Of a stretch of 64,000 nt of DNA, positions 7,436 to 17,357 are shown one piece after another. Each line of letters starts with the position of its first letter. Position 1 is the stretch's first letter. Source of the DNA: Streptomonospora nanhaiensis (GTDB taxonomy: Bacteria > Actinomycetota > Actinomycetes > Streptosporangiales > Streptosporangiaceae); NCBI RefSeq assembly GCF_026642255.1, contig NZ_CP113264.1:6138001-6202000 (forward strand). The letters run 5' to 3'. The notes beneath the pieces are model-generated. The model saw only the letters and a list, made by a program, of their open reading frames with translations, searched no databases and had not been told where the DNA came from. The position numbers and the translations under genes were made by a program.

Positions 7436-8986
7436 TCACGGCCCCTGCACGCGCGCTCCCCGGGCGGTCCGGCCGAGCAGCAGCCGCACGCCGAAGCCGC
7501 GGACGAGCACCCGGATACGGCGCTCCCAGCGGTCGGCGGCGGCGCGGTGCCGGTCGGCCGCCCTCAGCGCCCGCCTCATCCGCCTGTGCCAGTCGGCCGG
7601 CGGCCCCTCCCCGCCGGGGCGGTCCGCCTCCAGGACCTCGGCCGGGTCGACCTCGTGCTCGCCCCACAGTTCGGCCACCGCGGCGTCGAGGTCCGGCCCG
7701 GAGGCCCCCAGGCGCCGGGCGCGGGCGAAGGCGGCCGTCCGCTCCAGGCGGAGCGCGCCCGCACCGCGTACGCGGACGAGGCCCGCACCGCACGCGTCCG
7801 CCGCGGCGGCCAGGGCGTCCACGGCCCCGGGGCGCACGGGCGCCCCGGGCGGAACCAGGAGCCGGAACGGGACGTCCGGGTCCGCCCGCGGCGCCTCCTC
7901 GGCGAACACCACCCGCGACTCGCACCGGAAGGCCTCCCGCACCAGCCTCGGCTCCGCGTCCGGATCGTCCAGGACGGCGTGCCTGCCGGACGGCACGTCC
8001 CGCCACGGCCCCACCAGCGTGATCCGCACATCCGCCGCGTCACCCCCCAGCAGGCGCTCCACCGTGTCCGACACCGCCTCGAACCGGGCCCCCGCCACCT
8101 CCACCACCACCTCCGCGAAGGGCACCTGCCACTCCCGGCGGCGCGAGGCCCGGCGGAAGCGCAGGAGCGGGACCCTGTCCTCCAGGCGGAGCCGGTGGAA
8201 TCGGGCGTCACCGTCCTCCCTTCCGTCCCCCCGCGGCCCGCCGGGGCCCCTGACCCCCGCGGCGGGCTCCGGGACGAACACCGCGCCCCGCTGCGCCAGC
8301 CGGTACGCCAGGTGGTCCTCCCCTCCCACGAGCGCGGCAGGGCCGCTCCCCCCGCACTCGGCCAGCAGCCCGCCCCGCACCGACCAGGCCGACCCGGCGA
8401 GGGCGCGCCACCCCCGGTGTCCCGCGTTCCCCGGTCCCTCCGAGGGATCGCGGCCCCCGGAGGCCGCGGCCTCCGGTCCCGGTCCCCCGTCCGGCTCCGG
8501 GGAGGCCGCCCCGCTCAGCACCACGAGGTGGTCGGCGAGGTGGTGCCAGCGCATGTGCGCCTCCACGTGGGTGCGGCCGACCTCCGTTCCGGCCTCCAGC
8601 CACAGCACCGCCGCGTCCGGGGAGGACTCCGCCACCGCCCGTACCGCGTCCTGCGGCCCCGACCGGCCGGGGCCGGCGGCGACGGTCCGCGTGTTCTCCG
8701 GGCGGACCTGCGGCAGCCGGACCGGTGTGCCGCCGTCGGCCACCACCACGACCTCCGTGAGCCGCGCCGGATAGGTCTGCGCGGCCAGCGACGCCAGCGT
8801 CGGGCCGAGCCTCCCCCGCGCGCCGCACGCCCGGACGACCACGACGGCGTCCAGCTCCGGCTCCCATCCGCCCGGGTCCGGCGGCTCCGGTGCCGGGTGG
8901 TCGTTGCGGCGGACGCGGGCGGGGCCCGCCCCGTTCCGTCCCGCCGGCGCGCCGACGCGGCCCCGTGTCCCGACCGTCTCCGCCAT
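7436..8986 (-). CDS. Degenerate family 2 glycosyltransferase-like protein (probable pseudoenzyme)
   Basis: 516 aa and colinear with the next gene upstream (9001-10605): a GT2-like domain (about 35-300), then a second domain shared only with that paralogue, then a coiled, Arg-rich tail. The catalytic features are gone. The paralogue's VVVDDGSDPP reads VVVADGGTPV here, and its DxD segment LFLDADM reads LWLEAGT. The mid-region is shortened and rich in Gly/Pro. Stretches of the second domain are almost identical to the paralogue at DNA level, showing recent duplication or conversion. The start at 8986 has GAGGGGG upstream; an alternative ATG at 9004 overlaps the previous stop as ATGA. The role could be structural or regulatory, or the gene could be decaying. 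Confidence 0.75.
   Translation of the reverse strand: MAETVGTRGRVGAPAGRNGAGPARVRRNDHPAPEPPDPGGWEPELDAVVVVRACGARGRLGPTLASLAAQTYPARLTEVVVVADGGTPVRLPQVRPENTRTVAAGPGRSGPQDAVRAVAESSPDAAVLWLEAGTEVGRTHVEAHMRWHHLADHLVVLSGAASPEPDGGPGPEAAASGGRDPSEGPGNAGHRGWRALAGSAWSVRGGLLAECGGSGPAALVGGEDHLAYRLAQRGAVFVPEPAAGVRGPGGPRGDGREDGDARFHRLRLEDRVPLLRFRRASRRREWQVPFAEVVVEVAGARFEAVSDTVERLLGGDAADVRITLVGPWRDVPSGRHAVLDDPDAEPRLVREAFRCESRVVFAEEAPRADPDVPFRLLVPPGAPVRPGAVDALAAAADACGAGLVRVRGAGALRLERTAAFARARRLGASGPDLDAAVAELWGEHEVDPAEVLEADRPGGEGPPADWHRRMRRALRAADRHRAAADRWERRIRVLVRGFGVRLLLGRTARGARVQGP
7857..7949. repeat. Direct DNA repeat, copy 1 (partner 9410-9502)
   Basis: About 90 bp nearly identical to 9410-9502 (one clear mismatch noted by eye), at an offset of 1,553 bp. 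It lies within the shared C-terminal domain of the two glycosyltransferase-like genes. Confidence 0.75.
8002..8138. repeat. Direct DNA repeat, copy 1 (partner about 9554-9690)
   Basis: About 135 bp with only a few mismatches to about 9554-9690, also inside the shared domain. It has the same relative order as the 7857/9410 repeat pair, so both reflect one tandem gene duplication. Confidence 0.7.
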
Positions 8987-9000
8987 ACCGCCGATCCCCC

Positions 9001-10605
9001 TCATCCGATGACCCGGCGCACGAACCTGCCGCCGCGGGTGCCCGTCAGCCAGCGGTACCTGCGCTCCAGGCGTCCGGCCCTCGCCTCCTGCTCCGCGGCC
9101 TCCCGCTCGGCGAGCGCCAGCGCGCTCCGCCAGTCCTCCGGGGGGTCGGGCGGCCGGTCCTCCTCCGTGAGCAGCTGGGACTCGCCGTCGATCCAGTGCA
9201 CGGCGCTGACCTCTCCGACCAGGGCCTCGACCTCCTCCGGCCGGTCCGCCAGCCGACGGGCCCGGGCGAACGCCGCGGTGCGCTCCAGGCGGGGTCCGCC
9301 GCGGTCGCTCCCCGGGACCACGGCGCGGAGCAGCCCGGCGCGGGCCCTGTCCGCCTCCTCCACCATGCGGCGGACGGCGTGCCGGGCGAGCGGCAGGCCC
9401 GGGGGGAGGAGGAGCCGGAACGGGACGTCCGGGTCCTCCCGCGGCGCCTCCTCGGCGAACACCACCCGCGACTCGCACCGGAAGGCCTCCCGCAGCGCCG
9501 CCGTGTCGGGGCCCGGACCGTCCGGGACGGCGCGCCCCCCGGAGCGCGCACGCCGCCACGGCCCCACCAGCGTGATCCGCACATCCGCCGCGTCACCCCC
9601 CAGCAGGCGCTCCACCGTGTCCGACACCGCCCCGAACCGGGCCCCCGCCACCTCCACCACCACGTCCACGCAGGGCACCTGCCACTGCCGGACGCCCGCG
9701 CCCCGGCGCACGCCGAGCCGGGGGACGCGGTTGCCGACGAAGGGGACCCTGTACCGGACGCCCTCCGCCTTGCGGAGCTCCATCTCCGGGAGGCCCAGGT
9801 GCCAGCTGCTGCTGTCGAGTTCCGGGACGAACACCGCGCCGCGCTGCGCCAGCCGGTACGCCAGGTGCGTGTCCTCTCCCAGGAGCAGTTCGGGGTCGGT
9901 CCCCCCGCACTCGGCCAGCAGCTCCCGGCGCACCGAGCCGGTGCCCCCGATGAAGTAGGAGAACGCCTCGTATCCGGCGGTGCGCAGGTCCTCCTTGCGG
10001 TCGTAGGCCCTGCGCAGCCACGCCAGTTCCTCGCCCGGCCCCTCGACCAGGGCCTCCGGCTCCCCGCGGCCGACGGCGTCGGCCACCTCCGCCGGGCTCG
10101 GCAGTCCCGTCCCGTGGCCGACGCACCGCAGGTGGCCGGTGACCACGAGGTGGTCGGCGAGGTGGTGCCAGCGCATCTGCGCCTCGACGTGGTCCCGGAA
10201 GGCGATCATGTCGGCGTCGAGGAACAGGACCACGTCCGCGTCCGTGGCGGCCGCGCCGGTGTTCACCGCGTGCCCCCTGCCCCAGCCCCCGGGCCGGGCC
10301 GGCACGATCCGCGTGTTCGCGGGCCGGACCTCCGGCAGCCTGAGCGGCGGGTCGCTGCCGTCGTCCACGACCACGACCTCCGTGAGCCGTGCCGGATAGG
10401 TCTGCGCGGCCAGCGACGCCAGCGTCAGATCGAGCTTCTCCTGCCCGCCGAACGCCCGAACGACCACGCCGACCCCCAGCTCGGGCTCCCACGCGCCCAG
10501 CCCGGGCGGCTCCAGCACCGAGTAGTCGTTGTGGCGGATCAGCGGCCGCGGTCCGCGCTCCCCCCGCCCGCGGCGGTCGAGGGCGCCCTCCCGGACGAGC
10601 GTCAT
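9001..10605 (-). CDS. Family 2 glycosyltransferase with an extra C-terminal domain
   Basis: 534 aa. The GT-A fold starts at about residue 40: LDLTLASLAAQTYP, VVVDDGSDPP (nucleotide site), NTGAAATDADVVLFLDADMI (DxD for the metal-bound nucleotide-sugar) and GEDTHLAYRLAQRG (the ED acceptor-base region). After about residue 320 a second domain of unknown function follows, present also in the downstream paralogue, and then a Glu/Arg-rich tail. The ATG at 10605 overlaps the preceding stop as ATGA and has GGAGGGG upstream, so translation is coupled. It probably transfers a sugar to a cell-surface glycan in the cytoplasm. Donor and acceptor are unknown. Confidence 0.85.
   Translation of the reverse strand: MTLVREGALDRRGRGERGPRPLIRHNDYSVLEPPGLGAWEPELGVGVVVRAFGGQEKLDLTLASLAAQTYPARLTEVVVVDDGSDPPLRLPEVRPANTRIVPARPGGWGRGHAVNTGAAATDADVVLFLDADMIAFRDHVEAQMRWHHLADHLVVTGHLRCVGHGTGLPSPAEVADAVGRGEPEALVEGPGEELAWLRRAYDRKEDLRTAGYEAFSYFIGGTGSVRRELLAECGGTDPELLLGEDTHLAYRLAQRGAVFVPELDSSSWHLGLPEMELRKAEGVRYRVPFVGNRVPRLGVRRGAGVRQWQVPCVDVVVEVAGARFGAVSDTVERLLGGDAADVRITLVGPWRRARSGGRAVPDGPGPDTAALREAFRCESRVVFAEEAPREDPDVPFRLLLPPGLPLARHAVRRMVEEADRARAGLLRAVVPGSDRGGPRLERTAAFARARRLADRPEEVEALVGEVSAVHWIDGESQLLTEEDRPPDPPEDWRSALALAEREAAEQEARAGRLERRYRWLTGTRGGRFVRRVIG
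9410..9502. repeat. Direct DNA repeat, copy 2 (partner 7857-7949)
   Basis: Second copy of the 90-bp near-identical segment shared with the downstream paralogue. Confidence 0.75.
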
Positions 10606-12587
10606 CCCCTGCTCCCCTCCCTCACGGTCGGCTCTCCACGGAGCTCCCGCGGCGCCGCCCCCGCGGGGGCGTCCGCGGCCTCGGACTCCAGGAGCGCGCT
10701 GGGCCGCCATCCGCGGCGCCGCTCCGCGCCGTTGCGGAGGAAGTGGCCCGCGCCGACGTCCCAGGTGTGTCCCGAAGCCCTGCGGCGCAGGACGTAGTTG
10801 AGGCCGTGGCCGCGGTAGACGCGGCCGCCGAGGAGTTCGATCCCGGCGAAGAGGCCCGTGTCCTCGGCCGTGCCCACCGGCGGGAAACCGCCGACCTCCT
10901 CCACCGCCGTGCGGTCCATGAGGAGGGTTCCCCCTGCGGCCCGCCGCCACAGGCACTCCGTCGGGGCGCTCCGCCGCACCGTCAGGTCGAGGGTCTCGAG
11001 GTAGACGAACTCCGCGGCGCTGCCCACGACGTCGGCGCCGGAGTAGCGACGCGCCAGCACCAGGTCGGCGAGGTGGTCCGGCCCGTACCAGTCGTCGTCG
11101 TCCATCTTGGCGACCGCCGAGCCGCTCGCCCGGGCGATCCCCTCGTTCAGCACCGATCCGAGGACCGCGTCCGGGTCGGGCCGGAAGACCTGCAGGGCGC
11201 GGCCGGTCCTCCGGAAGGCGGCCGTCGCCTCCCGGACCCCCGGGGCGTCCTCGCCGAACCCGTGCAGCCCGAGGACCAGTTCCACCTCCACACCGCGCTG
11301 GCGGGCCACCTGGCGCAGCGCGAACCCGAGCATCTCCGGCCGCCGGGTGCACAGCACCACCGACACCGCCGGGTCGGGCGGTCCCCCGACGCCGGCCGCC
11401 GCCCCCAGGTCCCTCCACCGCGCGCGCACGCCGTGGGTTCCCAGGGCCGCCCGGCGCAACCGGACGCTGTGCTCCTCCCGCACCAGTCCGTCCGCGAGCT
11501 CGTCCGCTCCGACCGAGGCGACCAGCGCGCACAGGTCGGCTCCGAGGCACCGGGCCCACGGCGGCACCGGGCCGCCGACGAGCGGGACCCCCGCCGCGGC
11601 CAGCCCCGCCACCGCCCGCACCGCCGCCAGCGGACCGCTGTGCCGCCCCCACTCCACGTCCACGGCGCGCAGGTCCCGCAACCGGGCGACGTCCACGTCG
11701 GTCACGGTGCCGTCCTCGGGCACCCGCCACCGCACCGATCCTCCCGAGACCAGGACCCAGCGCCCGCCCCGGGAGACCAGGCGTCCCACCTTCGGGCCCG
11801 CCCGGCCGACGAACCCGGTCGGGTTCACCGTCCGCTCGTCGACGGGCGGCACGTCCTCCACCCGGAAACGGCCGTGGACCGTGCCGCCCGGCCGCCCCGC
11901 GGCCGCCCACGAGGACTCCTCCACGCTCAGCCGGCGGACACCGCCTCCCCTCGCGCCCTCGGGGACGACGGGGCCGCCGGGCTCCGCGGGCCCCACCCGC
12001 AGCACCACGTCCGCCTTGCGGGGATCGGCCACCCGGGCGCCGCCGGGGCACCACAGACCCGCGTCCGCGCCCAGCACCGACACCGCCGGGACCGGTGCGG
12101 CCCCCGGCCGGCCGCCGACGACCCCCCGTGCCAGGGCACCCGCCACCCTGTGCACGTACACGGGGTCCTCGAAGCACGCCTCGCACGACCAGCCTCCGCC
12201 GGCCAGGCGCCGCACACGCAGCTCCAGAAGCTCCGACCACTCCCCCGGCGCCGGCGCCACCGGGACCGGAGGCCCCTGGTGGGAGGGGACCTCCAGGAGG
12301 ACCACCACCACGAACGGCGCGGGCGGCAGGACCCCGAGGGGGACCAGCGCCCTCCTCAGGTCGGTCGCCGTCGCGGCGACGACGGCGACCACGCCCGCGT
12401 GCGGATCCGCCGGTCCGCCTCCGGCCCCGGGCTCCCCGACGACGACCCGGTCCAGGTCGACCGCCCTGTCCCCGGCGCCGAGGGCGAGCTCCCCGACCGC
12501 TTCCGCGGCCGCGGCGCCGGTGTGGCAGACCAGGGTGGGGAGGGAGCCGCGGAGCCGCAGGGCGTCCGCGAGCTCTCCCCCGGTCAC
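10602..12587 (-). CDS. Large protein with C-terminal family 2 glycosyltransferase domain
   Basis: 661 aa. The GTG at 12587 overlaps the upstream stop (GTGA), so it is translationally coupled. Residues 1 to about 340 form a poorly recognisable region that includes a Cys pair segment (CEACFEDPVYVH) and resembles actinobacterial glycan-biosynthesis proteins with a glycosyltransferase-4-like N-terminal half. Residues about 390-600 are a GT2 domain: VSVVLCTRRPEML, LNEGIARASGSAVAKMDDDDWYG (DxD motif) and FAGIELLGGRVYRGHG. The gene ends overlapping the next start by 4 nt. It is likely part of one surface polysaccharide or teichoic-type glycan operon with its neighbours. The specific product is not predictable. 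Confidence 0.78.
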   Translation of the reverse strand: MTGGELADALRLRGSLPTLVCHTGAAAAEAVGELALGAGDRAVDLDRVVVGEPGAGGGPADPHAGVVAVVAATATDLRRALVPLGVLPPAPFVVVVLLEVPSHQGPPVPVAPAPGEWSELLELRVRRLAGGGWSCEACFEDPVYVHRVAGALARGVVGGRPGAAPVPAVSVLGADAGLWCPGGARVADPRKADVVLRVGPAEPGGPVVPEGARGGGVRRLSVEESSWAAAGRPGGTVHGRFRVEDVPPVDERTVNPTGFVGRAGPKVGRLVSRGGRWVLVSGGSVRWRVPEDGTVTDVDVARLRDLRAVDVEWGRHSGPLAAVRAVAGLAAAGVPLVGGPVPPWARCLGADLCALVASVGADELADGLVREEHSVRLRRAALGTHGVRARWRDLGAAAGVGGPPDPAVSVVLCTRRPEMLGFALRQVARQRGVEVELVLGLHGFGEDAPGVREATAAFRRTGRALQVFRPDPDAVLGSVLNEGIARASGSAVAKMDDDDWYGPDHLADLVLARRYSGADVVGSAAEFVYLETLDLTVRRSAPTECLWRRAAGGTLLMDRTAVEEVGGFPPVGTAEDTGLFAGIELLGGRVYRGHGLNYVLRRRASGHTWDVGAGHFLRNGAERRRGWRPSALLESEAADAPAGAAPRELRGEPTVREGSRG

Positions 12588-13525
12588 GAGGCGGCCCGGG
12601 CCCGCACCGCGTCCGCGGAGGCCCCTGCCCCGAGGACGGCGTCGGAGCGCTCGGCCGACGCCCTCCCGCGTCCCGGGCCCCGGGCCCCGTGGTCCTCCCC
12701 GGGGATGACCAGCGCGCCCGGGGCGCAGCGGTCGAAGAGGTCCGGGACCGCGTCGACCTCCGTCGCCCCCGTCACGCGGGTGAGGTGCAGGAGGTCGATG
12801 CCGTGCAGTCCGTCCAGGTCCGAGGCGCCGCGCACCTCGACGACCCCGGAGAGCCCGTGCGCCGCGACCATGGCCCGGACCAGGCCCGCGCACCGGGGGT
12901 CGCTCTCCAGCGCCACCAACCTCCCAGCCCGGAACCGGCGGAGCGCCAGGCCCAGCCAGAGCGTGGACGCGCCGCTGCCGACCTCCACCACCAGGTGCGG
13001 ACGCCGGTCCCGCACCGCCCTGACGACCCGCTCCACCGTCTCGGGGGAGACCCCGTCCTCCCCGGGCGCCGGCATGGGCGCGTCAGGACCCAGGAGCGCC
13101 TCCAGCTCGCGGACGGCCCTCCCCTCCGCCGGGGTTCCCGGCTCCCGCACGGAGGGGACCGCACGCTCCCCGCCCCCTCCCGCGGACGCGTCGCACAGCG
13201 CGTGCACCGATTCCTCCATCCGGGCGAGGCGGCCGGTCAGGTCGTCGGCGCGGGCGAAGAGCTCGCTCCGGTTCTCCCCCGCGATCTCGGCGATCTCGCG
13301 CGCGTGCCGGTCGAACCGCAGCCGGAGCGACCGCAGCTGCGCGGTGTTGCGCCGCACGAGGACCGCGAGGAGCCCGACCGCGCCGAAGGCCCCGGACAGG
13401 GCGGTGAGGTGGAGCGCGGACCGGATGTCGACCACCCCGTACACGAGCATCACCAGGAGCGTTCCCGCCCAGGCCGCCACGGCCGCCCCCAGCGCCACCG
13501 CGAACCGTCGACGTGGAAAATGCAA
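12584..13525 (-). CDS. Membrane-anchored SAM-methyltransferase-like protein
   Basis: 313 aa. TTG at 13525 is the only good start, with GGGGGG 7 nt upstream. Two hydrophobic segments (about 8-28 and 36-56) form a hairpin. A charged, probably coiled region follows (about 60-110), then a Rossmann domain starting at LVVEVGSGASTLWLG (about 174-188), the glycine-rich SAM loop of class I methyltransferases. LVALESDPRCAGLV is a typical acidic loop II and IDLLHL sits where the motif following strand 4 is expected. It is the first gene of the four-gene glycosyltransferase operon and overlaps the next start by 4 nt. It may modify a glycan or its lipid carrier at the membrane; the substrate is inferred only from context. 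Confidence 0.72.
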   Translation of the reverse strand: MHFPRRRFAVALGAAVAAWAGTLLVMLVYGVVDIRSALHLTALSGAFGAVGLLAVLVRRNTAQLRSLRLRFDRHAREIAEIAGENRSELFARADDLTGRLARMEESVHALCDASAGGGGERAVPSVREPGTPAEGRAVRELEALLGPDAPMPAPGEDGVSPETVERVVRAVRDRRPHLVVEVGSGASTLWLGLALRRFRAGRLVALESDPRCAGLVRAMVAAHGLSGVVEVRGASDLDGLHGIDLLHLTRVTGATEVDAVPDLFDRCAPGALVIPGEDHGARGPGRGRASAERSDAVLGAGASADAVRARAAS

Positions 13526-13865
13526 TTCAATCCCCCCGGCATCGAGTCGAAACTATGGAGGCGGAATCCAGGACAGCGACCCCGCCGACACCCGAACCCG
13601 TTCGAGAAGGACTCCACAAGCGCGGATCCGGACGGACACGAGCACCATGACCAGCGATATCCTTGCACAGGAAAAGAAATAACCTTCACATAACACGAGG
13701 CCGGATCCCCCTTCGCCCCTTCTCCGTGCACCCATCAGGCACACCTGGGACATTTCCCAAGGAAATTCAGAAAAGGTGACATCCGTGGCCAGGAACGGCT
13801 TTTCGCCCCCGTTGTCGCGGGGCGCCGCACCGGCCTTCCGCGCGTAGGGCGCCGCGCACGGAAAA
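13526..13865. other. Intergenic region upstream of the glycosyltransferase operon
   Basis: No gene seen. It is clearly less GC-rich than its surroundings (13640-13700 especially) and must hold the operon's promoter on the minus strand. No confident -35/-10 pair was found. Confidence 0.4.
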
Positions 13866-13897
13866 GGGCCGCTCCCACCGATCGGTGGGAGCGGCCC
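13866..13897 (-). terminator. serA terminator
   Basis: Perfect palindrome of 32 nt (14-bp arms GGGCCGCTCCCACC..., GATC centre), 50 bp beyond the serA stop and followed by TTTTC on the minus strand. Its symmetry could also stop transcription from the left. Confidence 0.85.
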
Positions 13898-13947
13898 TCC
13901 AGGCTGTGCCGTGGTCGCGGCGCGGCCCCGCGGTTCTGCCGCGGGCC

Positions 13948-15537
13948 CTAGTCCTCCAGGTCGATCTGGCGGCTGATGTCCGCGTCGATCTCGCCCGAGA
14001 TCGACGACAGGATCTCCTCGGGCACGGCGGAGTCGACGGTGAGCGCGATCAGCGCCTTGCCGCCCTCCTGGTCCCGGATGACCTGCATCCCCGCGATGTT
14101 GACGTCCGCGTCGCCCAGCAGGGCGCCGACCTTGCCGACGACGCCGGGGCGGTCCTCGTAGGCCAGGAACACCATGTGCTCGGCCAGGCCGATCTCCATG
14201 GTGTAGTTGTTGATCTCGACCAGCTTCTCGATCTGGCGCGGGCCGGTCAGGGTCCCGGACACCGACACCCGGGTGCCGTCGGCGAGGACGCCGCGCACCG
14301 AGATCAGGTTGCGCCAGTCGCTGCTGTCGTCGCTGGTGACGAGGTTGACCTCGACACCGCGCTCCTTCGCGAGCAGGGGGGCGTTGACGAACGTCACCGT
14401 GTCCTCGACCACGTCGGCGAACACGCCCTTGAGGGCGGCCAGCTCCAGGACCTTCACGTCGTGGGCGGCGATCTCGCCGCGCACCTCGACGTCGATGCGG
14501 CTGGCGATGGTGCCCGCGAGGGAGGTGAAGACCCGGCCGAGCTTCTCGGTGAGGGGCAGGCCCGGCTTGATCTCCTCAGCCACTCCGGTGCCCTGCACGT
14601 TCACGGCGTCCGGCACGAACTCGCCCGACAGCGCCAGCTTGACGGAGCGCGCGACCTGCGTGCCGGCCTTCTCCTGCGCCTCCTCGGTGCTCGCGCCCAG
14701 GTGGGGGGCGACCACGACGTTCTCGAACTCGAAGAGCGGGCTGTCCGTGCAGGGCTCCTTGGCGAACACGTCGATGCCCGCACCGGCGACACGGCCGTCC
14801 TTCAGGGCCCGGTACAGCGCGTCCTCGTCCAGGATGCCGCCGCGCGCGGCGTTGATGACGCGCACCGTCGGCTTGACCTTGCTCAGCGCCTCGTCACCGA
14901 TGAGGCCCAGGGTGTCCTTGTTCTTGGGCAGGTGGATGGTGATGAAGTCGGAGCGCTCCAGCAGCTCGTCCAGCGTGGTCATCTCCACACCGATCTGCGC
15001 CGCGCGGGCGGGCTGCACGAACGGGTCGTACGCGATGACCTTGGTCCCGAAGGCCGACAGGCGCTGCGCCACGAGGGCGCCGATCCGGCCGAGGCCGACG
15101 ACGCCGACGGTCTTCTCGTACAGCTCGACGCCGGTGTACTTGGACCGCTTCCACTCGCCGTTGATGAGGGCGTTGTGGGCCGGGGCGGTGTTGCGGGCGC
15201 TGGCCAGCAGCAGGTTGATGGCCTGCTCCGCGGCGCTGATGATGTTGGAGGTCGGGGCGTTGACCACCAGGACGCCCGCCTTGGTGGCGGCGTCCACGTC
15301 CACGTTGTCCAGGCCGACGCCCGCGCGGGCGACCACCTGGAGCCGGGAGGCCGCGGCCAGGGCCTCGGCGTCCACCTTGGTCGCGCTGCGCACGATCAGG
15401 GCGTCGACGTCGGCGAGGGCGGGCAGGAGCTCGGACCGGTCGGCGCCGTTGACGTGGCGCACCTCGAAGTCCTCTTCGAGCAGCGCGATTCCGGCGGGCG
15501 AGAGTTCTTCCGCTACGAGTACGACGGGTTTGGGCAC
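13948..15537 (-). CDS. serA: D-3-phosphoglycerate dehydrogenase
   Basis: 529 aa, the long type-1 form of SerA found in actinobacteria. It oxidises 3-phosphoglycerate with NAD+ to start serine synthesis. It has the N- and C-lobes of the substrate domain, the nucleotide loop VGVVGLGRIGALVA (about 145-158), RGGILDEDAL, and the catalytic His in PHLGASTEEAQ. The intervening ASB domain (about 310-450) and a C-terminal ACT domain (RPGVVGKVGALLGDADVNIA region) bind serine for feedback inhibition. GTG at 15537 follows AAAGGAACC. A 14-bp terminator ends the unit. ilvC lies upstream but is separated by a 13-bp stem. Confidence 0.96.
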   Translation of the reverse strand: MPKPVVLVAEELSPAGIALLEEDFEVRHVNGADRSELLPALADVDALIVRSATKVDAEALAAASRLQVVARAGVGLDNVDVDAATKAGVLVVNAPTSNIISAAEQAINLLLASARNTAPAHNALINGEWKRSKYTGVELYEKTVGVVGLGRIGALVAQRLSAFGTKVIAYDPFVQPARAAQIGVEMTTLDELLERSDFITIHLPKNKDTLGLIGDEALSKVKPTVRVINAARGGILDEDALYRALKDGRVAGAGIDVFAKEPCTDSPLFEFENVVVAPHLGASTEEAQEKAGTQVARSVKLALSGEFVPDAVNVQGTGVAEEIKPGLPLTEKLGRVFTSLAGTIASRIDVEVRGEIAAHDVKVLELAALKGVFADVVEDTVTFVNAPLLAKERGVEVNLVTSDDSSDWRNLISVRGVLADGTRVSVSGTLTGPRQIEKLVEINNYTMEIGLAEHMVFLAYEDRPGVVGKVGALLGDADVNIAGMQVIRDQEGGKALIALTVDSAVPEEILSSISGEIDADISRQIDLED

Positions 15538-15644
15538 AACGGTTCCTTTTCGGGTGGTGCGACCCGATCGCGCAGGTGGTTGGCACTGCCCGGATCGGGT
15601 GGGACGGCCGATCAAAAGTCTACTGCCCGGGTAGGGAAGCCCGA

Positions 15645-15676
15645 CGGGGGCAGGTGGTGTAGTCCACCTGCCCCCG
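15645..15676. terminator. Strong stem-loop between ilvC and serA
   Basis: Perfect 13-bp stem CGGGGGCAGGTGG / CCACCTGCCCCCG with a 6-nt loop, 26 nt after the ilvC stop. There is no T tract. It is probably the ilvC 3' end, or an RNA-protecting hairpin with partial readthrough to serA. Confidence 0.6.
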
Positions 15677-15701
15677 GTTCACGGGGTCCTCGCCCGGTCC
15701 C

Positions 15702-16697
<996 letters not shown>

Positions 16698-16812
16698 TTG
16701 GGAATGCTCCTTGTTCTTGCGTACGTGTGGGGTCGGGGTGGGCGGTCGTCCGCGCCCGCCGGTCGGTCGGGAGGGCCCGCGGCTCCGGCGCCCTCCCGGG
16801 CGCCCGGCGGCC

Positions 16813-17337
16813 TCAGGCGCTGCGGTCGACGGTGCGGAGGGAACGGTCGGTGATCGACCGCGGCCCGCGGCCCAGGGCGACCAGCCCTGACTTGACGAGC
16901 TCCCTGATGCCGAACGGCTCCAGGTTCCTCACCAGGGCATCGAGTTTCTCCGGGTCGCCGACGGCCTCGATGACGACGACGTCCGGGCTGACGTCCACGA
17001 TGTGCGCGCGGAACAGCTCGGCCGTCTGAAGCACATGGGTGCGGCTCGACGCGTCGGCCTTGACCTTGACGAGCAGGAGCTCGCGCCGGACCGACGCGGT
17101 GGTGTCCATCTCCACGATCTTGACGACGTTGACCAGCTTGTTGAGCTGTTTGGTCACCTGCTCCAAGGGGTGGAGGTCGCAGTTGACCACGATTGTCATC
17201 CGGGACAGTCCTGGGTACTCGGTGGTGCTGACACTGAGTGAGTCGATGTTGAAGCCGCGGCGGGAGAAGAGGGAGGAGGCGCGGGCGAGGATACCCGGGG
17301 TGTCCTCCACCAGAACGGAAAGCGTGTGACTGCTCAT
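16813..17337 (-). CDS. ilvN: Acetolactate synthase small (regulatory) subunit
   Basis: 174 aa. The N-terminal ACT domain begins HTLSVLVEDTPGILARASSL and carries the residues that form the valine-binding interface with a second ACT domain. The C-terminal ALS_SS_C domain (about 85-165) includes RRELLLVKVKAD. The protein activates IlvB and confers valine feedback inhibition. ATG at 17337 follows GGAGAAGG and lies 20 nt after the ilvB stop, so the two subunits are co-expressed. Confidence 0.95.
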   Translation of the reverse strand: MSSHTLSVLVEDTPGILARASSLFSRRGFNIDSLSVSTTEYPGLSRMTIVVNCDLHPLEQVTKQLNKLVNVVKIVEMDTTASVRRELLLVKVKADASSRTHVLQTAELFRAHIVDVSPDVVVIEAVGDPEKLDALVRNLEPFGIRELVKSGLVALGRGPRSITDRSLRTVDRSA

Positions 17338-17357
17338 GGTGGTTCGGCCTTCTCCTC

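Noticed and set aside
7073..9958. 961-codon plus-strand frame
   Set aside because: It covers the glycosyltransferase-like genes on the opposite strand, with low-complexity Arg/Pro/Ala sequence and no domain; an antisense artefact.
10389..13682. 1097-codon plus-strand frame
   Set aside because: Antisense to three overlapping minus-strand genes with clear motifs and coupled starts.
13553..13753. 66-aa minus-strand frame upstream of the glycosyltransferase operon
   Set aside because: No ribosome binding site and it spans the probable promoter region; no similarity recognised.
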